Assembly: GCF_001484765.1 (NCBI RefSeq)
Contig: NZ_LLXO01000012.1
Span: forward strand, 62,001 to 126,000
Length of the DNA: 64,000 nucleotides
Direction: 5' to 3'
Source of the DNA: Entomohabitans teleogrylli
Lineage (GTDB): Bacteria > Pseudomonadota > Gammaproteobacteria > Enterobacterales > Enterobacteriaceae
How positions within the stretch are numbered: the stretch's first letter is position 1; every line of letters begins with the position of its first letter. This document shows positions 1-8,815 of the stretch, piece by piece. The position numbers and the translations under genes are program-made. The notes under the pieces are model-generated. The model worked only from the letters and a program-made list of their open reading frames with translations, made no database searches and was not told the origin of the DNA.

Positions 1-2
1 TT

Positions 3-158
3 TTTCCCAGCGCGCACCTTAACAAAGCCCACTGGAGCACCCTGTGGCTGGACGGTACGCTACAGGACTCGCAGATTTACTATCTGGTTGACGCCTCTTA
101 CCAACTGGCGCTGGCATTGCTGCCGGAACACAGCCGCAGGCAGTTATTCCCGGAGTAA
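3..158 (+). CDS. yjbR: YjbR family protein (MmcQ/YjbR), C-terminal end only
   Basis: An open frame enters from the left edge and ends at TAA 156-158, giving the last 51 codons of a protein. It contains HLNKAHWSTLWLDGTL, then IYYLVDASYQLALALLP, which is the C-terminal pattern of the small MmcQ/YjbR double-wing DNA-binding-like proteins (about 118 residues). The E. coli order yjbR-uvrA-ssb agrees. The biochemical function of the family is not established. The gene converges on uvrA, with a hairpin between them. Confidence 0.8.
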   Translation, partial: FPSAHLNKAHWSTLWLDGTLQDSQIYYLVDASYQLALALLPEHSRRQLFPE

Positions 159-228
159 TGCTGGCGGTTTGGCAGACTATAACGGCCAACAGTGGGAGCA
201 GGTCATAGCTCGGCGGGCGGGAAAAGAA

Positions 229-250
229 TAATGCCCCCGAGAGGGCATTA
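229..250 (-). terminator. Rho-independent terminator of uvrA
   Basis: A perfect 8-bp stem (TAATGCCC, 229-236, with GGGCATTA, 243-250) has a 6-nt loop. It lies just after the uvrA stop and is followed on the minus strand by ATTCTTTT. It may also stop rightward yjbR transcripts, although the T-run there is poor. Confidence 0.8.
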
Positions 251-253
251 GAG

Positions 254-3079
254 TTACTTCAGCATCGGCTTCAGGAAGCGAGCCGTGTGCGATGTCGGGC
301 ACTCAGCGACGGTTTCCGGTGTGCCGGAAACCAGTATTTCGCCGCCGCCGCTGCCCCCTTCCGGACCAAGATCGACAATCCAGTCGGCCGTCTTGATCAC
401 GTCAAGGTTGTGTTCAATGACCACGATCGTATTGCCCTGATCGCGTAGCTGATGCAGCACGTCCAGCAGTTGCTGGATATCGGCGAAGTGCAGGCCGGTC
501 GTCGGTTCATCGAGAATATACAGCGTCTGGCCGGTACCACGTTTGGACAGCTCGCGAGCCAGCTTGACGCGCTGCGCCTCACCGCCGGAAAGCGTCGTGG
601 CCGACTGGCCGAGCCGGATATAAGAAAGCCCGACGTCGATCAGCGTTTGTAGCTTACGGGCCAGCGCCGGCACGGCATCGAAGAACTCGCGTGCTTCTTC
701 GATGGTCATATCCAGCACTTCGTGAATGCTCTTGCCTTTGTATTTAATTTCCAGGGTTTCGCGGTTATAGCGTTTACCTTTGCACTGGTCGCACGGTACA
801 TAAATATCCGGCAGGAAGTGCATCTCTACTTTGATCACCCCATCGCCCTGGCAGGCTTCACAGCGCCCGCCACGCACGTTAAAGCTGAAACGGCCCGGCG
901 TATAGCCGCGGGAGCGGGATTCCGGTACCCCGGCGAACAGTTCGCGTACCGGGGTGAAAACACCGGTATAGGTGGCCGGGTTCGAACGCGGCGTGCGGCC
1001 AATTGGGCTCTGGTCGATATCGATGACTTTATCGAAATTTTCCAGCCCCTGGATATCGCGATAGGGCGCGGGTTCGCTCAGGGTCGCGCCGTTGAGCTGG
1101 CGCTGAGCGATAGGGAACAGCGTATCGTTGATCAGCGTCGATTTCCCCGAGCCGGACACCCCGGTGATACAGGTAAATAGCCCTACCGGCAGAGTCAGGG
1201 TAACGTCTTTCAGGTTATTGCCCCGGGCGCCGATCAGTTTCATCACCTTCTGCGGATCGGCCGGTACGCGCTGTTTCGGCACCGCGATCTGGCGAACGCC
1301 GCTCATGTACTGACCGGTCAGTGATTCCGGCGTCGCCATAATAGCGTCCAGCGACCCTTCGGCCACCACCTGGCCGCCGTGAACTCCGGCGCCGGGGCCG
1401 ATATCGATAATATGGTCGGCGGTACGAATGGCGTCTTCGTCATGCTCCACCACGATCACGGTATTGCCGAGGTTGCGCAGATGGATCAGGGTTTCCAGCA
1501 GGCGCTCATTGTCGCGCTGATGCAGGCCGATGGACGGCTCATCCAGCACGTACATAACGCCGACCAGCCCGGCGCCAATCTGACTGGCCAGACGAATACG
1601 CTGGGCTTCCCCCCCGGAAAGGGTCTCCGCGGAACGGGACAGCGTCAGGTAGTTAAGGCCGACGTTAACCAGAAATTGCAGGCGATCGCCAATTTCTTTG
1701 AGCACCTTCTCGGCGATTTTCGCTCGCTGGCCGGCCAGCTTCAGATTGTTGAAGAAGTCCATCGCATGGCCGATGCTCATATCCGAAATGGTTGGCAGCG
1801 CGGTATTTTCAACAAAAACGTGGCGCGCTTCGCGCCGCAGTCGCGTACCTTCGCAACTGGCGCAGGGACGATTGCTGATAAATTTCGCCAGCTCTTCGCG
1901 CACTGCGCTGGACTCGGTCTCTTTGTAGCGGCGCTCCATATTATTCAGCACCCCTTCGAAGGGGTGGCGCCGCACCGAAGTATCGCCGCGATCGTTAATA
2001 TATTTAAATTCGATGGTCTCTTTGCCGGAGCCGTAGAGCACTACTTTTTGCACCTGAGCGCTCAGGCTATCCCAGGGGGCTTCAATATCGAATTTGTAGT
2101 GCTCGGCCAGCGAGCAAAGCATCTGGAAGTAGTAAAAATTGCGACGATCCCAGCCGCGGATCGCGCCGCCGGCCAGCGACAGTTCGCTGTTTTGTATTAC
2201 CCGATCGGGGTCGAAATATTGTTGCACCCCCAGACCGTCGCAGGTGGGGCAGGCGCCGGCCGGGTTGTTGAATGAGAATAGGCGCGGCTCCAGCTCGCGC
2301 ATACTGTAGCCGCAGATCGGGCAGGCGAAGTTGGCGGAGAACAGCAACTCCTCGGCCTGCGGGTTATCCATATCCGCCACGACCGCAGTGCCGCCGGAAA
2401 GCTCCAGCGCGGTTTCAAACGACTCCGCCAGACGCTGGGCCAGATCTTCACGCACTTTAAAGCGATCCACCACCACTTCAATGGTATGTTTTTTCTGCAG
2501 TTCCAGCTTCGGCGGATCGGACAGATCGCAGATTTCGCCGTCAATGCGCGCGCGGATATAGCCCTGGCTGGCCAGGTTCTCCAGGGTTTTGGTATGTTCC
2601 CCTTTGCGCTCTTTAATGATGGGGGCCAGCAGCATCAGGCGTTGGCCTTCCGGCTGGGCCAGCACATTGTCCACCATCTGGCTCACGGTCTGGGCCGCCA
2701 GCGGTACATCATGATCCGGGCAGCGCGGTTCGCCGACCCGGGCGAACAACAGACGCAGGTAGTCGTGGATTTCGGTAATCGTCCCCACCGTCGAGCGCGG
2801 GTTGTGAGAGGTGGATTTTTGCTCAATGGAGATGGCCGGGGACAGCCCTTCGATATGGTCGACGTCCGGTTTTTCCATCAACGACAGGAACTGGCGCGCA
2901 TAGGCGGAAAGAGACTCCACGTAACGGCGCTGCCCTTCCGCGTACAGGGTGTCGAATGCCAGAGAGGATTTGCCGGATCCCGACAGCCCGGTAACGACGA
3001 TAAGTTTGTCGCGCGGGATGACGAGGTTGATATTTTTGAGATTGTGGGTGCGGGCGCCCCGAACTTCGATCTTATCCAT
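254..3079 (-). CDS. uvrA: Excinuclease ABC subunit A
   Basis: UvrA is the damage-recognition ATPase of nucleotide excision repair. It dimerises, scans DNA with UvrB and loads UvrB at lesions in the cytoplasm. The 941-residue protein matches E. coli UvrA (940). It has two ABC modules: Walker [10 protein letters not shown] near residue 31 and GVSGSGKST near 640. ABC signatures read [12 protein letters not shown] and [12 protein letters not shown]. Zinc-binding cysteine clusters CPICGYS..CPTCDG and [16 protein letters not shown] are intact. The start ATG at 3079 follows AAGGTGA. The gene is divergent from ssb, and a LexA box lies between them, so SOS induction is expected. Confidence 0.98.
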   Translation of the reverse strand: MDKIEVRGARTHNLKNINLVIPRDKLIVVTGLSGSGKSSLAFDTLYAEGQRRYVESLSAYARQFLSLMEKPDVDHIEGLSPAISIEQKSTSHNPRSTVGTITEIHDYLRLLFARVGEPRCPDHDVPLAAQTVSQMVDNVLAQPEGQRLMLLAPIIKERKGEHTKTLENLASQGYIRARIDGEICDLSDPPKLELQKKHTIEVVVDRFKVREDLAQRLAESFETALELSGGTAVVADMDNPQAEELLFSANFACPICGYSMRELEPRLFSFNNPAGACPTCDGLGVQQYFDPDRVIQNSELSLAGGAIRGWDRRNFYYFQMLCSLAEHYKFDIEAPWDSLSAQVQKVVLYGSGKETIEFKYINDRGDTSVRRHPFEGVLNNMERRYKETESSAVREELAKFISNRPCASCEGTRLRREARHVFVENTALPTISDMSIGHAMDFFNNLKLAGQRAKIAEKVLKEIGDRLQFLVNVGLNYLTLSRSAETLSGGEAQRIRLASQIGAGLVGVMYVLDEPSIGLHQRDNERLLETLIHLRNLGNTVIVVEHDEDAIRTADHIIDIGPGAGVHGGQVVAEGSLDAIMATPESLTGQYMSGVRQIAVPKQRVPADPQKVMKLIGARGNNLKDVTLTLPVGLFTCITGVSGSGKSTLINDTLFPIAQRQLNGATLSEPAPYRDIQGLENFDKVIDIDQSPIGRTPRSNPATYTGVFTPVRELFAGVPESRSRGYTPGRFSFNVRGGRCEACQGDGVIKVEMHFLPDIYVPCDQCKGKRYNRETLEIKYKGKSIHEVLDMTIEEAREFFDAVPALARKLQTLIDVGLSYIRLGQSATTLSGGEAQRVKLARELSKRGTGQTLYILDEPTTGLHFADIQQLLDVLHQLRDQGNTIVVIEHNLDVIKTADWIVDLGPEGGSGGGEILVSGTPETVAECPTSHTARFLKPMLK

Positions 3080-3425
3080 TCACCTTTCCCGGTAATAACG
3101 TATGAACCTGGGTTGCTGCCTGTCTTTGTGATGTCGCGGAAGTGAGCGCCCGGCCTGCGCGGCGCAGGCGCGCAAAAGCGCCATCTACCGATTTGCAGAC
3201 GAACTCAGCCCCCGGTGGACAACCATCGGCCTGAAACGGCTAATTATGACACAGTTTAACCTGAATGAATATACAGTAGTGGATGTCGTCTCGCAGGCCA
3301 GAATGTAACCGTTTCATCTGGCAAAACATTTTTGGAATCTGTTTCCCGGCGATTACAGCAGGCTTTTGCCGTGATAGAATCCCCGGTTTACACTCTTAAA
3401 GAAACGTTTTCAGGAGATTCGAACT
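3080..3425. other. uvrA/ssb divergent control region
   Basis: This 346-bp non-coding region lies between the divergent uvrA and ssb starts. It holds the LexA operator at 3261-3276 and the ssb leader with the Shine-Dalgarno AGGAG about 12 nt before ATG 3426. I see no other gene in it. Confidence 0.8.
3261..3276. promoter_or_regulatory. LexA (SOS) box
   Basis: The 16-mer CTGAATGAATATACAG fits CTG-N10-CAG. On the minus strand it reads CTGTATATTCATTCAG, which is the form of the E. coli uvrA SOS box. It sits 182 bp upstream of uvrA and 150 bp upstream of ssb, so LexA probably represses uvrA and at least one ssb promoter. Confidence 0.92.
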
Positions 3426-3959
3426 ATGGCCAGCAGAGGCGTCAACAAGGTGATTCTCGTCGGTAATCTCGGGCAGGACCCGGAAGTACGCTATATGCCG
3501 AATGGTGGCGCAGTTGCCAACATTACGCTGGCTACTTCCGAATCCTGGCGCGACAAGCAGACCGGCGAAATGAAAGAGCAGACCGAATGGCACCGCGTTG
3601 TGCTGTTCGGCAAACTGGCGGAAGTGGCCGGCGAATATCTGCGCAAAGGCTCGCAGGTGTATATCGAAGGTCAGCTGCGTACCCGTAAATGGCAGGACCA
3701 GAGCGGCCAGGAGCGTTACACCACTGAAGTAGTGGTCAACGTGGGCGGCACCATGCAGATGCTCGGCGGCCGTCAGGGCGGCGGCGCTGGCGCTCCGGCC
3801 GGTGGTGGGCAGCAGAGCGGCGGCTGGGGTCAACCACAGCAGCCGCAAGGTGGTAGCCAGTTCAGCGGCGGCGCGCAGTCGCGTCCGCAGCAGCAGGCAC
3901 CGGCAGCACCGTCTTCCAGCGAACCGCCGATGGACTTTGACGACGATATTCCGTTCTAA
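3426..3959 (+). CDS. ssb: Single-stranded DNA-binding protein
   Basis: SSB coats single-stranded DNA during replication, recombination and repair and recruits partner proteins through its acidic tail. The 177-residue protein has an N-terminal OB fold ([21 protein letters not shown]), a Gly/Gln/Pro-rich linker from about residue 115, and the C-terminal tip DFDDDIPF that binds partners. E. coli SSB is 178 residues. A strong terminator follows. The gene shares the LexA box with uvrA. Confidence 0.98.
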   Translation: MASRGVNKVILVGNLGQDPEVRYMPNGGAVANITLATSESWRDKQTGEMKEQTEWHRVVLFGKLAEVAGEYLRKGSQVYIEGQLRTRKWQDQSGQERYTTEVVVNVGGTMQMLGGRQGGGAGAPAGGGQQSGGWGQPQQPQGGSQFSGGAQSRPQQQAPAAPSSSEPPMDFDDDIPF

Positions 3960-4004
3960 TCCTGTGGAATATCTGAGAGATCATTTGTTGATATCTCCTT
4001 TTTG

Positions 4005-4030
4005 GCCCCGATTATTTCGGGGCTTTTTTA
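4005..4030 (+). terminator. Rho-independent terminator of ssb
   Basis: The stem GCCCCG (4005-4010) and CGGGGC (4018-4023) encloses loop ATTATTT and is followed by six T residues. It lies 46 bp after the ssb stop. Confidence 0.9.
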
Positions 4031-4228
4031 TTGTCGTATGAGATGAAAATACCCGTTCTGTCTTCTGCCGCAGTTTATGGCCTCACACAGGGCTGTCGCT
4101 TTGTGAAATATGCGATGTTCGGGTGTAGCAAAATTCCTCTAAACTTTCCGTTAACCCATTCTCTAATTTCTGCCTAATTTAGCGCGCTTTTTCCTTCCGT
4201 TTCCTTTCCCTTACTTTGCGGTTTCTAT

Positions 4229-4270
4229 ATCTCAGCATCTCAGCATCTCAGCATCTCAGCATCTCAGCAT
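4229..4270. repeat. Five tandem copies of an 8-bp repeat (ATCTCAGC)
   Basis: Five exact copies of ATCTCAGC occupy 4229-4268, followed by a partial unit. The array lies between ssb and the sfnB-like operon, about 280 bp upstream of the sigma-54 promoter. It is outside any gene. Such arrays can change copy number by slippage. Confidence 0.9.
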
Positions 4271-4401
4271 GTCGCCAGCGCTTGTGGATATTTACTGACG
4301 GCATATTGCGTTGATGCTTGCGTCAGTGCTCAAAGGTAGGTCGGATACACCTGGCTGGGGAAAGTTTTTCGCTGCGGTTGATGGGTTCAGGGGACTGCTG
4401 C

Positions 4402-4436
4402 AAACGCAACAGGGAATATCATCAGTTGTTGCGTTT
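4402..4436. promoter_or_regulatory. Inverted repeat, candidate upstream activator site
   Basis: AAACGCAACA (4402-4411) and TGTTGCGTTT (4427-4436) form a perfect 10-bp inverted repeat with a 15-nt spacer. No T-run follows, so it is not a typical terminator. Its centre is about 88 bp upstream of the -24 element at 4506, the usual distance for enhancer sites of sigma-54-dependent activators. The activator gene is not identifiable in this window. Confidence 0.6.
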
Positions 4437-4505
4437 CCCACTCCGTATAAAAATTTTAATTAATTTAACTGCATGAAAAATAATATTTTTTTATTTTTCT
4501 CAGTG

Positions 4506-4521
4506 TGGCACAACTATTGCT
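4506..4521 (+). promoter_or_regulatory. Sigma-54 (RpoN) promoter of the sfnB-met operon
   Basis: TGGCAC (4506-4511), N5, TTGCT (4517-4521) fits the -24/-12 consensus TGGCAC-N5-TTGCW, with the invariant GG and GC separated by exactly 10 bp. It is about 120 bp upstream of the first gene. SfnB-type genes in Pseudomonas are known to depend on RpoN and an SfnR-type activator, which supports the reading. Confidence 0.8.
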
Positions 4522-4638
4522 TTGGTCGCTTATAACATGAGTAGCCAGATGTGAAAATGTTTATTCAATAACGGTATAAAAATATCCATATGTACATTAT
4601 GGCTATCGCGTGTGATAGCCGGGAAAGGAATGGTGATT

Positions 4639-5862
4639 ATGTCTGTTAATACTGAGACCAAACGTTATATACAACACGCGCCGGATGCCCGGGTGATTGG
4701 CAGTGATTCGCAGGCGCTGGCGGTGGCTCATGAGGTTGCCGCGCTTTTACTCAGCGGCGCCGCTGAGCGGGATCGTACCGGCATTGTACCGCCGGAGATT
4801 ATCAATGCTTTTTCCGACAGCGGTCTCTGGGGGATCACGGTGCCGCGTAAGTGGGGCGGCGCAGAGGTTTCTGCGGCGACTCTCGCATCGGTCATTGCGA
4901 TCATCTCCGCGGCAGATCCCTCGCTGGGGCAAATTCCGCAAAACCATTATTGCCTGCTGGAAGATATCAGATTGCAGGGGAGTGAAGAGCAGCAGCGTTT
5001 CTTCTTTGAACTGGCGTTGAAGGGAAACCGCTTTGCCAATGCGTTATCGGAAACGACAGGGAAAAACGTTCAGGATATCCAGACCCGTCTGACTGAAACC
5101 GCGCAGGGGTTACGGATTAATGGGCGCAAAGGTTACTGCACCGGGTCGGCGTACGCCCACTGGATAGGTATTCTGGCGCTGGATGAGGCGGGTAACGCGC
5201 AGCTTGCCTTTGTGCCGCGCGATACGTGTGGCCTAACCGTACTGGATGACTGGGCGTGTCTGGGGCAGAAAACTACATCCAGCGGCACCGTCATTGCAGA
5301 AAACCTTGCGGTATCCGCCTTCCATTTAATCCCCACCTGGAAATCTTATGCTTCACCGACGCTGGCGGGACCGTTCGCCCAGTTAACCACGGCGGCTATT
5401 GATGCCGGAATTGCCCGGGCGGCGCTTAACGACACTGTGAACTTTGTACGTCAGATGGCGCGTCCGTGGATTGATGCCGGGGTTGAGCAGGCGGGGGACG
5501 ATCCTTTAACGATTTACCAGGTAGGGATGCTGGATAGCCGACTGGCTGCAGCGGAAGTACTGCTGGAGCGGGCCGGTAAGGTACTGGATGAATTCCGGGA
5601 TAACCTGAGTGAAGAAACCGTTGCGCTGGCTTCTGTCGCCGTCGCGCGGGCGAAAATTTTCACCACGGAAATCGCTCTGGAAGCGGCGAGCCGTCTGTTT
5701 GAACTGGGAGGTACGCGCTCGACCCATCCGCGTTATCACCTGGACATGCACTGGCGTAATGGTCGTGTCCATACGCTGCACGATCCGGTGCGCTGGAAAT
5801 ACCATCTGCTGGGCAACTGGGTGCTGAACAATAAATATCCGCCGCGTCACGACTGGAACTGA
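4639..5862 (+). CDS. SfnB-like acyl-CoA-dehydrogenase-family oxidoreductase
   Basis: This 407-residue protein has the acyl-CoA dehydrogenase fold. An alpha-helical N-terminal part has GLWGITVPRKWGGAEVS near residue 65, a central beta part follows, and the C-terminal part has LGGTRSTHPRYHLDMHWRN, a pattern of the flavin-dependent monooxygenase/desulfurisation branch (SfnB, DszC-like). SfnB proteins are linked to use of organic sulfur when sulfate is scarce; the exact substrate here is unknown. ATG 4639 is preferred because AAAGGA lies nine bases upstream; GTG 4612 and ATG 4630 are poorer. The gene is first in an operon with an ABC importer and is preceded by a sigma-54 promoter. Confidence 0.8.
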   Translation: MSVNTETKRYIQHAPDARVIGSDSQALAVAHEVAALLLSGAAERDRTGIVPPEIINAFSDSGLWGITVPRKWGGAEVSAATLASVIAIISAADPSLGQIPQNHYCLLEDIRLQGSEEQQRFFFELALKGNRFANALSETTGKNVQDIQTRLTETAQGLRINGRKGYCTGSAYAHWIGILALDEAGNAQLAFVPRDTCGLTVLDDWACLGQKTTSSGTVIAENLAVSAFHLIPTWKSYASPTLAGPFAQLTTAAIDAGIARAALNDTVNFVRQMARPWIDAGVEQAGDDPLTIYQVGMLDSRLAAAEVLLERAGKVLDEFRDNLSEETVALASVAVARAKIFTTEIALEAASRLFELGGTRSTHPRYHLDMHWRNGRVHTLHDPVRWKYHLLGNWVLNNKYPPRHDWN

Positions 5863-5869
5863 GGGGGCG

Positions 5870-6538
5870 ATGATGCTGGCGTTACTGGCGGAAATCGACT
5901 GGGCCGATGTGGCGGAAGCGGGTATCGACACGCTGGTCATGCTGGCGTGCGCGTTAGGCTTTACGGTTTTGATTGGGCTACCGCTTGGGATCGTACTTTA
6001 CCTGACCGGCCAGCCGCGTTTATTGCACGCTCCGTTGCTGCATCGGGCTTTGTCGCTGGTGGTGAATGTGCTGCGTTCGCTGCCGTTTATTATCTTGCTG
6101 ATCGTGATGATCCCCCTTACCACGCTGCTTACCGGAACGTCGCTCGGCGTTGAGGGCACCATACCCCCTCTGGTCGCGGGCTGCGCGCCGTTTTTCGCTC
6201 GCCTGGTTGAAACGGCGCTACGCGAGGTCGATCACGGTCTGGTGGAGGCGAGCTGGGCCATGGGAGGTAATACCTGGCAACTGATCTGGCATACGCTGCT
6301 GCCGGAATCCCGTACAGGGATTATTGCCGCGGTCACCGTCACGGCCATTGTACTGGTGGATTATACCTCAATGGCCGGGGTCATCGGCGGCGGCGGTTTG
6401 GGGGATCTGGCGATCCGTTTCGGGTATCAGCGTTTTCAGACCGATGTGATGATCGTGACCGTGGTATTGCTGATCGCCTTAGTACAAATCTTACAAATGA
6501 GCGGCGACAGGTTAGTACGCCATGTCAGCCGTAAATAA
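5870..6538 (+). CDS. MetI-type ABC transporter permease
   Basis: This 222-residue inner-membrane permease resembles MetI (217 residues), with about five hydrophobic segments. A BPD_transp_1 EAA loop is visible (LREVDHGLVEASWAMGGN, around residues 119-136). It starts seven bases after the SfnB-like gene. With the next two genes it forms a complete MetNIQ-type importer. The canonical metNIQ locus lies elsewhere in enterics, so this is a paralogue, probably for a sulfur compound related to methionine. Confidence 0.85.
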   Translation: MMLALLAEIDWADVAEAGIDTLVMLACALGFTVLIGLPLGIVLYLTGQPRLLHAPLLHRALSLVVNVLRSLPFIILLIVMIPLTTLLTGTSLGVEGTIPPLVAGCAPFFARLVETALREVDHGLVEASWAMGGNTWQLIWHTLLPESRTGIIAAVTVTAIVLVDYTSMAGVIGGGGLGDLAIRFGYQRFQTDVMIVTVVLLIALVQILQMSGDRLVRHVSRK

Positions 6539-6574
6539 CCCTTACCTGTTGTTGAATTTAAAGGAAAATGCAAT

Positions 6575-7348
6575 ATGCAAAAACGACTTCTGGCTGTCCT
6601 GTTGGCTTTATTTCCGATATTTGTTTTCGCCAGTGAAACATTAACCGTGGGAGCGACTCCGGTACCCCATGCGGAAATTCTGGAGTTTGTGAAGCCGACG
6701 CTGGAAAAAGAGGGGGTGGAGCTGAAAATTAAAGTGTTTAACGACTTTATTCAGCCTAACCAACAACTGGCTGAGAAGAATCTGGATGCTAATTATTACC
6801 AGTATCGTCCGTTCCTTGATGATTACAATAAAACGCGTCATACCAACCTGGTTCCGGTGGTTGGGGTGCATATTGAACCGTTCGGCGCTTATTCAGTGAA
6901 GTACCACAGTATTAAAGATCTGCCTGACGGGGCGACCATCGCCGTTCCTAATGATCCGGTTAATATCGGGCGGTCGCTGGTATTGCTGAACGAAGCGGGA
7001 CTGCTGACCCTGAAAAATCCGCAGGATCCGCAATCGGATGAAAAGGACATTATTGCCAATCCGCACCATTTTAAAATTCGCCAGTTAGAGGGCGCGATGC
7101 TTGCCCGGGCGGTTAATCAGGTCGATTTAGCCTTTATCTTTGCAAACTATGCGCTGGAAGCCGGTATTGATACCGATAAAGCCCTGATTGTTGAGAAAGG
7201 AAAAAGTCTCTATGTCGAATATCTGGTCGCCAGGCCGGACAATATCAACGATCCGCGGATTCAGAAACTGGCGAAAGCCCTGAACTCTGATGCGGTGCGC
7301 CAGTTTATTCTGACCCGCTATCAGGGGAAAATTATGCCCGGCTTCTGA
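6575..7348 (+). CDS. MetQ/NlpA-type periplasmic substrate-binding protein
   Basis: The 257-residue protein has a signal peptide (MQKRLLAVLLALFPIFVFAS, cleaved after about residue 19). The NlpA/MetQ fold follows, with VGATPVPHAEIL, NLDANYYQYRPFLDDYN and VPNDPVNIGRSLVLL. E. coli MetQ is a lipoprotein; here there is no lipobox cysteine near the cleavage site, so it is probably soluble in the periplasm. Its place between the permease and ATPase genes supports a dedicated importer. The ligand is unknown. Confidence 0.87.
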   Translation: MQKRLLAVLLALFPIFVFASETLTVGATPVPHAEILEFVKPTLEKEGVELKIKVFNDFIQPNQQLAEKNLDANYYQYRPFLDDYNKTRHTNLVPVVGVHIEPFGAYSVKYHSIKDLPDGATIAVPNDPVNIGRSLVLLNEAGLLTLKNPQDPQSDEKDIIANPHHFKIRQLEGAMLARAVNQVDLAFIFANYALEAGIDTDKALIVEKGKSLYVEYLVARPDNINDPRIQKLAKALNSDAVRQFILTRYQGKIMPGF

Positions 7349-7408
7349 GAACTTTGTATACCGGATGTTATCGCCTGGTCGGGTATCAGTGAGGGGGAGG
7401 AAAAGAGA

Positions 7409-8419
7409 GTGAATAATATCATTCGGGCGCCATATATTCAGTTAACCGGAATCAGTAAATCCTATGCGAATGGGGTTCAGGCATTACAGGATATCAACCT
7501 GGATATTTATCCCGGCGAGGTCTTTGGCATTATTGGTCGCAGCGGGGCAGGTAAGTCGACACTGTTACGCCTGTTTAACCGGCTCGAAGATGCGGATAGT
7601 GGAAAAATCACTATTGGCGGGGAGGATATCCGCCAGGGAGGCCACTCACGGTTGCGCGATTTACGGCGGCGGGTAGCGATGATCTTTCAACACTTCAACC
7701 TGATGTCGACCAAAACGGTGGCGGAAAACGTTGAACTGCCGTTGCGTATGGCTGGCGTACCGGCCAGTGAACGCCGCCAGCGAGTGGATGAGATGCTACA
7801 TCTGGTTGGGCTGGAGGCATTGCGCGACAGTTGGCCGGCACGGCTTTCCGGCGGGCAGAAACAGCGCACCGGTATTGCCCGGGCGCTGGTGACGCAGCCG
7901 GAAATTTTATTGTGCGATGAAGCCACTTCGGCGCTCGATCCGGAGAATACGCTGTCAATACTGACGCTGCTCAGGCAGATTAATCAACGGCTTGGGTTAA
8001 CCATTATCCTGATTACCCATGAAATGGATGTTATCCGTACGCTGTGCGATCGGGTCAGCGTACTGGAAAAGGGAAACATTATTGAGCAGGGGGAGGTGTG
8101 GCGAGTTTTCGGCGAACCGCAGCACGCGGTCACCCGAAGTATGCTGGGAACCCTGCATCATGGCCGACCGGAACGTGAAAACCGGTTGAATGACAGCCGC
8201 CAACAGATCACCCTGTATTTCAATGGCGCTAACGGCAGGGAGCCGGATCTGCAGCAGATAGCCAGCGTGCTGGGCAATCGCTCCAGGCTGATCTACAGCA
8301 GTTGTGAGCAAATCCAGGGGCGCGTGGTTGGCCAGCTACAATTCCGTATCGAGCGGCCATTAACCGCGGAACTATTACGAATGGCTGAACAGATTGCTGA
8401 TAAAATCGCTATGCCATAG
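7409..8419 (+). CDS. MetN-type ABC transporter ATP-binding protein
   Basis: This 336-residue ATPase drives the importer encoded upstream. It has Walker A GRSGAGKST near residue 44, signature LSGGQKQRTGIARAL, and Walker B ILLCDEATSALD. The C-terminal 80 residues form a NIL-type domain (ITLYFNGANGREPDL onwards), which in MetN binds methionine and causes feedback inhibition. The start is GTG 7409, with GGGGGAGG about eight bases upstream. It is the last gene of the operon; no clear terminator is seen. Confidence 0.88.
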   Translation: MNNIIRAPYIQLTGISKSYANGVQALQDINLDIYPGEVFGIIGRSGAGKSTLLRLFNRLEDADSGKITIGGEDIRQGGHSRLRDLRRRVAMIFQHFNLMSTKTVAENVELPLRMAGVPASERRQRVDEMLHLVGLEALRDSWPARLSGGQKQRTGIARALVTQPEILLCDEATSALDPENTLSILTLLRQINQRLGLTIILITHEMDVIRTLCDRVSVLEKGNIIEQGEVWRVFGEPQHAVTRSMLGTLHHGRPERENRLNDSRQQITLYFNGANGREPDLQQIASVLGNRSRLIYSSCEQIQGRVVGQLQFRIERPLTAELLRMAEQIADKIAMP

Positions 8420-8815
8420 CCCTGGGTTTTCCCGGTTCCTGTCCGGCGTCGGTGAATAATAAATGCAACTGGTCTTTATGAGTCATTGATTATCGATAAT
8501 TTTCGGCCTTGCCCGGACATTTCCCGGACAGTCGTTTTGGATTAAAAAATATTCTCTCCCGCAGGCCTGTCAGGAAAAGATGCGCCTGCGGATATTCCCG
8601 TTAACCGCGCCGATCTCAGAGATAACCGTCCCACTCCCCGCTATCAAGTGACTAAAGAGCGACTTCCCGAGCCGGTCGTTACGTTCGTTATATTCACGTT
8701 GTATATATATGTGGTCTTATGATCAATCCGCATTTATGGCCTGTGATAGGCTGAATCCATTAACCTTATTAAGAGCGCGGTGAAACGCGTCTATGTTGAG
8801 AGTCTGGCAGTAAAA
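8420..8815. other. Non-coding region before the HlyD-type operon
   Basis: No gene is supported here. A perfect 12-bp palindrome ATTATCGATAAT lies at 8489-8500. An AT-rich stretch (GTTGTATATATATG near 8698-8711) could hold the promoter of the next operon. Confidence 0.5.

Noticed and set aside
8780..8815. GTG 8780 as start of the HlyD-type protein.
   Set aside because: Twelve extra residues with no good ribosome site; ATG 8816 directly precedes the signal-anchor KKTFFTLLL.
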